Assembly (NCBI RefSeq): GCF_932276165.1
Contig: NC_063997.1
Coordinates: 7,450,001-7,514,000 of the forward strand
Origin: Plutella xylostella
Lineage: Eukaryota > Arthropoda > Insecta > Lepidoptera > Plutellidae
Length of the DNA: 64,000 nucleotides
Direction: 5' to 3'
Within the stretch, counting starts at the first letter, position 1, and each line of letters begins with the position of its first letter. A program made the position numbers and the translations under genes. Shown here piece after piece: positions 39,601 through 51,600 of this stretch. Below the pieces are notes generated by a model, which made no database searches, was not told the origin of the DNA, and saw only the letters and a list, made by a program, of their open reading frames with translations.

Positions 39601-42600
39601 TTTTATAGACTTTTAATACCCTAAAATAGCAAAACCAAGCATTTAAAATAAATTCCCGTTTCCCGGGAATTCCCGGGAAATCTTCAAAATAATTCCCGTT
39701 TCCCGGGAACAGAAAAAGGTCGGGAAAAACGAAACCCTATTGCCGTCCCACTTCGCGAACGGGGTGAGGAGTTGGAGACGCTCGGATTTGGGGGACACGT
39801 CCACTTGCACCTCTGCGGAAAGGTTGGGATATTATTATTATTGTAGTCGATATTGAAACAATACCTTCATATTGTTTAAAGCAGCGCCCTCTAGAGTGAA
39901 GTAATCTGTAAAATATGCCTCCCCAGGGTCCTCTAAACTGAACCAATAACATTATAATAAGTTGTTTTAAAGCACTACCCTACTTATTAGACCTGTCAGG
40001 CAGTCTATCGTAAATCAGACTAGGGTTAAGAGAAGTCAAAAGTAAAACAGCGCCCTCTGCACTGATCTAATCCAATAGTGTTGTCTAGAGGCATCCTCGA
40101 TTCGGGCAGACTGCGAGCGGGCTCATACGTGATAACGTAGAGATAAGCACCCGGCTAGATATAGCCGGGGTCATACAGCCCTTAGAAAAAAATAACAACA
40201 GCGCCTTCTACAATAAACTAATCTGACAGATGACAGCTGTCACGGTCTACTCACTGGAGCCATCAGCCGGCAGGTGATCGTACGATGTTCTAGTCGGTAT
40301 CAAATCGAAACCCTTAGCCAGAAAGACAGATAGTTAAGGAATAGGAAGAAGGAAGATAATCAAGGGCGCTGTATTCTTTTTCGCTAGTATTAACCAATTG
40401 TCACTCATAATTCTACTCACTGGAGCCATCAGCCGGCGGGTGCTCGTAGGTGTTCTGGCCGGGGTCGAAGCCCTTGGCCGGCAGCTCGTCCGCGAACGGG
40501 TCGGACAGCTTGAACTTCTTGCCGTCCGCGCCGGTCAGAGAGTCCGTCATCGGGTTGAAGTCCAGACGACCTGCGGAGTGGGGGGAGAAGGTTAGTAAAT
40601 TTGAATATTCGGTTATGAAAGCATTTATTCGACAGTTAGATTGAATTTACCCAGGATGTTTATATTGTTTTGCAATGTGTAACAAAACTTGTGCTTTAGG
40701 ATTACTTGATGGTTTCATCCTAACCAGAACTTTGGATCTCAGATAGATGGCGCCTTAAGATGTTCAGTTTCTAACTTGGGTCTAGAAACGAAACGGTACG
40801 TGCACAAGAGATAACATCGGGGCTCGTGACGAAGCAGTGCGACAAACGACACTTTGAACTTCGTAGTTTACATAACAAAACACAGATGGCGCGTTTTATG
40901 TTTTTTTAAAATGTTTTATGTTTGTTATGTTTTATGGACGTGATCTGAAATAAATTTATATTCTATTATATTCTAAACCCACTATCCCCGCTTACCAGCA
41001 AGCGACAGGGCTGTCACCAGCTCGGGGCTGGTGACGAAGCAGTGCGTGGCGGGATTGGCGTCGTTGCGGCCCGTGAAGTTGCGGTTGTATGACGTCACGA
41101 TGGTGTTCTTGTCGCCCTTCTTCACGTCTTTACGGTCCCACTGGCCGATGCAGGGGCCGCACGCGTTGGCTAGCACCTGTGGGGTTGAAATGGTGGGTTA
41201 CAAAACCGCAAGTTAGGAATCATTGAGCTAGGGTTGGTGCATGCTAATGGCCATTGCAGTTTTCTCTATGAACCAGTCATATTTATTATGCCAATACTTA
41301 AAGGCAGAGCAGCTACTAGAGGCTTATTAAAACGGCCATAATAATTAAAAAAAAATCTGTTTGAATTTAGCAACCTTGTGGTGAAATAACTCGTCAGCAT
41401 TGGGGTCTAACAACTATCGAGGGAGCTGGAGGCGTGGTATTTAAAAGATTTTTTTTTCTTTACGACCGAATAGCGTAGTGGTTAGTGACCCTGACTACTG
41501 AGCCGAAGGTCCCGGGTTCGATTCCCGGCTGGGGCAGATATTTGTTTAAACACAGATATTTGTTCTCGGGTCTTGGATGTGCCCGTAAAATGGCAATAGG
41601 CCCGCCCCCTATTACATTGGGACTAACATAAACACTGGCGAAAAGTGGGTGCAGCAATGCACCTCTGCCTACCCCGCAAGGGAGTACATTAGTACAAGGT
41701 GTGAGTGTTTATATTATTATTATTTTTTCTGGCTAATCACTACTTTTTTATGTAGCCTATTTTGTGAAACTCTACTGGGCAAATGCCTCCTTATAAATAT
41801 AAATTGACCACCGTTCGCTATCATGTGCTTCCTTTGGCTACTGGAACATAACATTAATTAGTAGGTACTTAGGTAATATATCTAGTACTCACGGTGCCTC
41901 CGAAGTCCCGCAGCGTCTGCGCGATGCCGTCCCGCTCGATGGTGGCGCGCACCTGCTCGGAGCCGGGCGTCACGTTGAACGGGATCTTCGACTTCACGCC
42001 GTGCTTCAGCGCCTGCGGGGTTGGTGGTTGTGGTTAGTGGAATCGGTGGGGGATGAGGGTTGGTTGTTGTGGTTAGCGGAATTGGCCTTGTACTAAATGT
42101 TTGTGAGACTGTGGGGCTGTGGGTCTCAGCCCATAATATATTATTATAAGCGTAACGTAAAGGTATAGCCGCGTTTTACTGGTTGACAGATATCCGTTTA
42201 CGATACGTTTATATGTGTGGTTGCCTTATTTCGTAAATGATAAGGATGATTGTAAAATTATGAAAAAAGAAACCTGATGTTGTGATTCACTAAGTATGAG
42301 AATAGTTATGGGCTAATTATGTGAAAAGGATCGTAAGAGTAAGCAAGATGTAATTTTTTAAAAACATCTCTTCTTCATTAAATTAACTGAAAATGAAAAT
42401 GAAAAAATGAAAATGAAAAAATGTTTATTTAACCAAAAAATTTACACAGGTTATCTTAATAAATATTATGAATAACTACACTGCTATCTTGGATATGTAG
42501 AGAAGTCACGTGATAAAAGTAACAAAGCTCGTTCTTAACACGTGTTAATAACATCATTAAAATGATATTAACATCGCAGCCATATCAATCATTTTGTTTG

Positions 42601-45600
42601 TAAATACTATCAAGTTGAAGATAATACTCGTCTAGAATAATTCTAGGATGACTAAACTAAGACATAGGTTAGATAACCTATTAGATAGCATTGCACATTT
42701 AAACTTTGTGCAGCCGCTAGTAATTATTGATCATTCTTAGAACCACCACCCGTATAAAATACCAGGTTTATTGTTTTACGAAAATTATTTATGTGCTGAA
42801 TTACCATTACTGAGTTTACATAAATCTACACTGGTATACTATAGTTTATTTTGCAAAAACGGAATCTACCTACTACTTTTAATTACGACAAAAAAAGTTG
42901 TCGATTAACCCATTTACTAAATAATAATAACAAATATGAGTAAGTAAGTACCTGAAAATTCACTTAAAGCGGATATTTATAAATCAAAATACCTTGTAAT
43001 TTATCTCAAATCTAAACATCAGCTACTCCAAAAAACACAAACAACATCTAAACCATATTTGTGCAATAAAGGATTAAGTAAACGAATAAATAAACCTCAC
43101 CTCCTTAACAATGCTGGCGCATCGGCCCATATCCTCGTACGAGGAGTTGGTGCAGGAGCCGATGAGCCCCACCTTGATGTCCATCGGCCAGTCGTGCTTC
43201 TTGGCCTGCTCGCCGAGCTTGGAGATCGGGTTGGCCAGGTCCGGGGTGAACGGGCCGTTCACGTGGGGCTCCAGGGTTGAGAGGTCTAGCTCGATTAGCT
43301 GTGGGTTGGGGGGGGGGATTATTGATACGTAATAAAGGTAGGGGAATATGGATACCATATTGTTTTCAATTTTATCCTCATGCCGAAAATCAATTAAAAA
43401 TTTGAAGTAGCCATACTCTTTGCCCTATTATGACGGGCACGTATAAATTATTTTAGAAATAGGTTTATTTAAATTGTGTTTTCGGAAAATTCTTTTTTTT
43501 TCCCAAGATCGGTCTAAATTATTTATTTATTTTAATTTATATTTTCATAAATTACAAGTCATCCTACGACATTAACGACATACATATCATCAATAGCATG
43601 ATCGCTCATAAATTAATATAGACATAGACGTATTAGAGCTTGGCAAGGGACAACGAATTCCAAATAGTCTAGAAATGTTTAGTAACTATAGCTAGTCTAG
43701 CCGCTATTGACACTTTTACTATTGTAACATACTAATGAATATTTATCGGTAACATTGTCCTACATCGGTTCTAATGCAATACTAGTTTTAGAGTCGCCCG
43801 TATATACCTGACCGTAACGTTAAGGGATCGCCTCTTTTTCATCTGTCAACCAGTATATATGCGGTGACCATTAAGGGTAAAATAAACGTTATTACCTCGT
43901 CGTAAGGTGCCTTCGCGTCGGGTGTGAGCAGGTCCTTGTACTTGTTGGCGGCGGCGGCGATGTCGTCCCGCTTCGTCGACTTGAGGTACGCCTCCATACG
44001 GGAGTTGTAGGGGAACAGCTGTGGGAAAAAATACTTTGTTAATTATTTGAATTTGATTTGCGGAATTTAATTCGCTTATTCGAAGATTAGCCAACTCTTC
44101 TCTTAATGATCTTCTCCATTAAGCAACTACGAGAATAGTAGGAAAGAAAATATATGATGATAGCGGAAAACTTGTCAAAATACAAGTTTTTGAGAGGCTG
44201 TCCCGCAATCGGTTCGCAACTAGATAGAGTGGCAAGTTCTTCATAACTTCATGTGCCGCACTACCGTCAAGACGCCGGTGCAATATACACTCGACTCGGT
44301 CTACTATCACTCACACTGGTGGTGGCTCCGATCGCAGCGCCCATTAAATATTGTAGCTCTGGCCTCATAACATCGACGCAATATACCCCCTTGGTCAGGA
44401 GTCTTAACACCGACTCTGTAAAATACACCCTATCACCCACAACACCTGGTCCACTATCACTCACACTGGTGGTGGCCCCGATCTCGGCGCCCATGTTGCA
44501 GATGGTGGCCATGCCGGTGCAGGAGATGGAGTCCACGCCGGGCCCGTGGTACTCCACGACGCCGCCAGTGCAATATACACCCTGTCACCCACAACACTCG
44601 GTCCACTATCACTCACACTGGTGGTGGCCCCGATCTCGGCGCCCATGTTGCAGATGGTGGCCATGCCGGTGCAGGAGATGGAGTCCACGCCGGGCCCGTG
44701 GTACTCCACGACGCCGCCAGTGCAATATACACCCTGTCACCCACAACACTCGGTCCACTATCACTCACACTGGTGGTGGCCCCGATCTCGGCGCCCATGT
44801 TGCAGATGGTGGCCATGCCGGTGCAGGAGATGGAGTCCACGCCGGGCCCGTGGTACTCCACGACGCCGCCAGTGCAATATACACCCTGTCACCCACAACA
44901 CTCGGTCCACTATCACTCACACTGGTGGTGGCCCCGATCTCGGCGCCCATGTTGCAGATGGTGGCCATGCCGGTGCAGGAGATGGAGTCCACGCCGGGCC
45001 CGTGGTACTCCACGACGCCGCCAGTGCAATATACACCCTGTCACCCACAACACTCGGTCCACTATCACTCACACTGGTGGTGGCCCCGATCTCGGCGCCC
45101 ATGTTGCAGATGGTGGCCATGCCGGTGCAGGAGATGGAGTCCACGCCGGGCCCGTGGTACTCCACGACGCCGCCAGTGCAATATACACCCTGTCACCCAC
45201 AACACTCGGTCCACTATCACTCACACTGGTGGTGGCCCCGATCTCGGCGCCCATGTTGCAGATGGTGGCCATGCCGGTGCAGGAGATGGAGTCCACGCCG
45301 GGCCCGTGGTACTCCACGACGCCGCCAGTGCAATATACACCCTGTCACCCACAACACTCGGTCCACTATCACTCACACTGGTGGTGGCCCCGATCTCGGC
45401 GCCCATGTTGCAGATGGTGGCCATGCCGGTGCAGGAGATGGAGTCCACGCCGGGCCCGTGGTACTCCACGACGCCGCCAGTGCAATATACACCCTGTCAC
45501 CCACAACACTCGGTCCACTATCACTCACACTGGTGGTGGCCCCGATCTCGGCGCCCATGTTGCAGATGGTGGCCATGCCGGTGCAGGAGATGGAGTCCAC

Positions 45601-48600
45601 GCCGGGCCCGTGGTACTCCACGACGCCGCCAGTGCAATATACACCCTGTCACCCACAACACTCGGTCCACTATCACTCACACTGGTGGTGGCCCCGATCT
45701 CGGCGCCCATGTTGCAGATGGTGGCCATGCCGGTGCAGGAGATGGAGTCCACGCCGGGCCCGTGGTACTCCACGACGCCGCCAGTGCAATATACACCCTG
45801 TCACCCACAACACTCGGTCCACTATCACTCACACTGGTGGTGGCCCCGATCTCGGCGCCCATGTTGCAGATGGTGGCCATGCCGGTGCAGGAGATGGAGT
45901 CCACGCCGGGCCCGTGGTACTCCACGACGCCGCCAGTGCAATATACACCCTGTCACCCACAACACTCGGTCCACTATCACTCACACTGGTGGTGGCCCCG
46001 ATCTCGGCGCCCATGTTGCAGATGGTGGCCATGCCGGTGCAGGAGATGGAGTCCACGCCGGGCCCGTGGTACTCCACGACGCCGCCAGTGCAATATACAC
46101 CCTGTCACCCACAACACTCGGTCCACTATCACTCACACTGGTGGTGGCCCCGATCTCGGCGCCCATGTTGCAGATGGTGGCCATGCCGGTGCAGGAGATG
46201 GAGTCCACGCCGGGCCCGTGGTACTCCACGACGCCACCAGTGCAATATACACCCTGTCACCCACAACACTCGGTCCACTATCACTCACACTGGTGGTGGC
46301 CCCGATCTCGGCGCCCATGTTGCAGATGGTGGCCATGCCGGTGCAGGAGATGGAGTCCACGCCGGGCCCGTGGTACTCCACGACGCCGCCAGTGCAATAT
46401 ACACCCTGTCACCCACAACACTCGGTCCACTATCACTCACACTGGTGGTGGCCCCGATCTCGGCGCCCATGTTGCAGATGGTGGCCATGCCGGTGCAGGA
46501 GATGGAGTCCACGCCGGGCCCGTGGTACTCCACGACGCCGCCAGTGCAATATACACCCTGTCACCCACAACACTCGGTCCACTATCACTCACACTGGTGG
46601 TGGCCCCGATCTCGGCGCCCATGTTGCAGATGGTGGCCATGCCGGTGCAGGAGATGGAGTCCACGCCGGGCCCGTGGTACTCCACGACGCCGCCAGTGCA
46701 ATATACACCCTGTCACCCACAACACTCGGTCCACTATCACTCACACTGGTGGTGGCCCCGATCTCGGCGCCCATGTTGCAGATGGTGGCCATGCCGGTGC
46801 AGGAGATGGAGTCCACGCCGGGCCCGTGGTACTCCACGACGCCGCCAGTGCAATATACACCCTGTCACCCACAACACTCGGTCCACTATCACTCACACTG
46901 GTGGTGGCCCCGATCTCGGCGCCCATGTTGCAGATGGTGGCCATGCCGGTGCAGGAGATGGAGTCCACGCCGGGCCCGTGGTACTCCACGACGCCGCCAG
47001 TGCAATATACACCCTGTCACCCACAACACTCGGTCCACTATCACTCACACTGGTGGTGGCCCCGATCTCGGCGCCCATGTTGCAGATGGTGGCCATGCCG
47101 GTGCAGGAGATGGAGTCCACGCCGGGCCCGTGGTACTCCACGATGGCGCCCGTGCCGCCCTTCACCGTCAGGATGCCGGCCACCTTCAGGATCACGTCCT
47201 TGGGTGTGGTCCAGCCGGAGAGTTTGCCTACGGGTAAGAGGATGGAAAATGATGAAAAATTCCCAGTCAAAGATTGGCTGGAGAAGAAAATATTTTTGTT
47301 GTATGTTCTAATTATCTAGTATATGATAGTAAGTTTTATTTGGAACTAGTGTCAAGATGTGTAGCTATAATGGTGAATAAATTTCTGAAAAACAATTACC
47401 TACCTAAATCTTTACATTAAAACTAATAAAAGTGTAAATAAAAAATATATTAAAAAAAAATACGGATTATTTTATCACTTAATATTTGTAGTAGAAGTAC
47501 ATTTTTAAACATATATATTGGTGGATTGTCGCTTATCATAACAAGGTCAAAACATTTAGTTCAATAACCTGATACATTAATAATCTGTAGTATATGTAGA
47601 GGTTACTATGAAGATTCCGAAACGAAGGTTATCAACATAATTATTACGACTGCTAAATTACTACGACTTAAATAATATTTAAACATTATTAGATTTTGCG
47701 TAACGTAAATTAATTAGGCAACGTGTTACAGTATAGCCTGCTTGGCCCTAACATAAAATTGTATTTTTTATAAGAATCAAATTGTATGTAATTTACATGC
47801 ACTAAAGTGTGATTTTTAATCTCAGATATTAAATTCTTAACGGTTCATCAACAGCCAATTGTCCCATGATTAAGTAACTGTTCAAAATCTGTAAATTTAT
47901 TATCTGAGATTAAAAAACTGACTTTACACTATGTCTACAATTTATTAAAACATGCAAAATATCGTTATCTAACTGCAGTGCTGTCACATTACCGTTGTTT
48001 TGATTCATAATGCAGATAAAATTAGGAGTGCGTGACTGTGACGCACTTTATTGTCAAAGACGATAGCTGATTGTGATAAATGACGATATGAATTATGAGC
48101 GTACCACAGTTTTTCACTGCCTAACTCCTGGCCCATTTTCTAAGAAACACGAACATAATATTAGATTCTTCTTTGGTGCCCCTGAAAATGCTATGGAAAC
48201 TAAACAAACATTCTAAATTATATCCTAGACTACTTTATGTTACATCAACATTAGCGTTCATACGTTAACATAGTATTACACCATCACATCGCTTATGCTA
48301 TACGAGTATAGATGTAGGTACATTATACCGTACATACTAACTAATCTAAGTAGAAAGATATATATGACATATCCTTAGGAGGAGGCGTCAAAATTAATAT
48401 TTAAAGTGGCGGAGTTTCTAGCGTCGTATTCTTAGCAGTCACGTGGAATCTGTTTATATCAATAGGCGGTGTCTTATTGCATATTATGTATACAGATGTG
48501 TGGACCTTAATCTGTTTATATATCTCAATATCCATTATGTTTTGTGCCTGTACAAAGGTCTTATCCCCGTATAAATAACATGTTAATGATTGTGATGTAA

Positions 48601-51600
48601 ACCTTCGTTTCAGCGTTTAATTAATTCTGCAGATATTACACACATTACACAGATACCTGCATATCGATAAACTAATTCATTTTCTGATAGCATATCTTCA
48701 TGAGTGATTTTTATCACTGTACAAATTAGCGTGGGCACTATCAAGTGATAATTGATACTGTATGTTAGTAAAGCTTCAGAGTTATTTATCATGAGTCAGC
48801 TGGTCTTTTACCTTCTCGTGGTAGAAGATCAATTTTAATTTTCTAGCAATAAAACATTAATGCATTCGCTACATATCTTACGCAGTTTACATGAAACCGT
48901 TTAATTGAAACGTAAGTATATTAGTTACAGAATAGGCATCTAAACTATCATTACGCTACAAAAATAGCTGATGATGAAGAAGAATAAATACAAAATATCT
49001 ATATTCGCTTAGTTTCATATGGGCTTGAGAAATTCCAGAAGCATAGGCACATTAGTATACATAAGCGCAGCCGAATTTCTCTCAACCGAATACGCGATGT
49101 CTTTTGGGACGAGGCCAAGAGGCGAAAAAATACTTGCAACTTATTTATAGAACATTGGGCAAAGAACGAAAGTTGTATTTGTCAATTTTACTATGTTTAT
49201 ATTTATGATTCTGGCGTGCTATCGGTCAAGTGCAGGTATTTAAAACATGTAAAGTGTAAACACAGTTTTTTGTACAGATAATTACGTCTGGTCATTAACA
49301 TGTGAAGGTATAAATAAACCTCTTAATGATTATTATTATTCACACCATGTCTTGTTACTCTAATAGGTATATACTCTTCATTTTGGTAGTCAAACACAGA
49401 ATGGGTTTCTAATATGTATAATACACACATAATAATTCTTATTAGAGCGCGCTAAGGTCTAGACTAGAGTGTCTAGAGTAGTCTAGACTAGACGATAATT
49501 CATGAATATTTATATTACGACGACCGAATGGCGTGGTTAGTGACCCTGACTACTGAGCCGATGGTCCCGGGTTCGATTCCCGGCTGGGGCAGATATTTGT
49601 TTAAACACAGATATTTGTTCTCGGGTCTTGGATGTGCCCGTAAAATGGCAATAGGCCCGCCCCCTATGACATTGGGACTAACATAACACTCTGGCGAAAA
49701 GTGGGTGCAGCAATGCACCTCTGCCTACCCCGCAAGGGAGTACATTAGTACAAGGCGTGAGTGCGTGTTTGTTTTGTTTGTTTTTTTTATTTATATAAAT
49801 TTTTTAAATCTGGAATTGTTATCTTGTTACATTGTCGTTAATAAGTTCAGGTATAATATTATGCTAGAGGTGTCACTGATAGTGATAACATTGAAAACAA
49901 ATTCCAGTGATAAAATAAACAAATTGCTTATGCTGACGCTGACGTCATACATACAAATGTGTCTGCTTGTTGATTAGGCAGTCTTTTACTTCACGCAGTT
50001 GACTGAATCTACATAAATAATGTAATATAATTACATGTAATTTATGGGTAGGTTGTTTTATGGTTTCTTAGTAGGCATATATATCTTTGAAGTAAAAAGT
50101 ATATCTGAATTGAGCGAAACCAATGTCTCCATTATTGAAAGTTAGGAATTTAATCATTTCAATTCTACATAGAACCAAATAAATTCTTTCAGTTTTTTTT
50201 TAATAATCTATCTGTATGGAACTTACCGGTAAGCTTGACTCCGATGACCTTCGGGCACTTCAGTTCCCAGGGAATGTCGGCCATTACGTCCACGGCATCA
50301 GCACCACCGACACCTGGTCATAAAACACATAGACAATCAGACACTGGGCAGAATCATGACCCTTGTGCTTTGCCCTGGGTAAAATATCACTGGATCACAG
50401 GGGAGAACTGATCAATAACCTAATGTGTTATCAAAAACTACTCGAAATCATCTGTGTAAACATGAACCTATATTAATCTCGCACAGTGCACAATAGAGTT
50501 TGTATTGTCTACTTTTCTGATAAAGACAGTTATAAAAATGTTTTTAACCTTTGGGTATAGACTGATGATGATTGTATCCATATTATCTGTTTAATAGCTT
50601 AAAGAAACTAATAGCTTACCAATGCACAGACCACCGAGACCTCCACCATTGGGTGTGTGGGAGTCGGTACCGATCATCAACAGACCGGGGAACGCATAGT
50701 TCTCCAGGATGATCTGATGGATGATTCCGGAGCCGGGCTTCCAGAAACCAACACCGTACTTGGCCCCAGCGGTTTCCAGGAACTTGTACACTTCTTGGTT
50801 GAGGTCCTGTTGGGAATATGGTATGGTAGTGAGATAACATTTTGAATTAGTTCCATCTCACTACACATTTACATTTCAAGATGTAGCCTGTTTTTATAAA
50901 CCTGCAGATGTTTTTCCACTTGACCATTACTGAATACTTTTAAAATTTATTAATCACAATGTTAAAAAGATAATAATATGAGAACTTTAAAATATGGTGC
51001 CCATGAACATCAATTAAGAAAAATATAATAAATAAAGATTTGTTTTATCATAGAAATTTAAAACTCACCTTAGCTCTGGCCAAATCCTTGTCACCTCCAA
51101 TCTGGGCCTCAATCAAGTGGTCACAGTGGATGGTGGAGGGCACGGCCACTTTCGGAAGACCGGATGAGATGAACTGCAGCATGGCCATCTGGGCCGTGGC
51201 ATCCTGCATGGCCACTCGGTCGGGCCTTAAGCGGAGGTAGCTGGTACCACGCTCAATTTCCTATGTTGTGACAAAGGATTATATACTATTGTTATATTTG
51301 GTCTTGCATAGTTTTATTTACTTTTACAATATTATTTATGTCCAATTTTTTACTGGAGTGTTATTGTCCAGTGCAATTGTTACTTGATTTATAGTGTGTG
51401 CTAAAAAAATTATCAGAGGATAATTTTAGTTTGGGCTTAACCATTACAAAAAAATATAAACAGAGTTTTGTTTTATAACAGGAATAGCTCAAACATAAAA
51501 TTAAATAATTTTGTAGTCAGAACAAAAAAAGTCATTACTTTTCTAAAATATATAAGAAAGAGACTCACCTGGTTCTTGGGGTCATCAATGTGGGAGTAGA

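Noticed and set aside
44253..47311. Plus-strand open frames of about 870-990 codons read as a giant repetitive protein
   Set aside because: They are antisense readings of the 152-bp aconitase exon array, open only because the unit has no plus-strand stop. No start context, domain or splice support.
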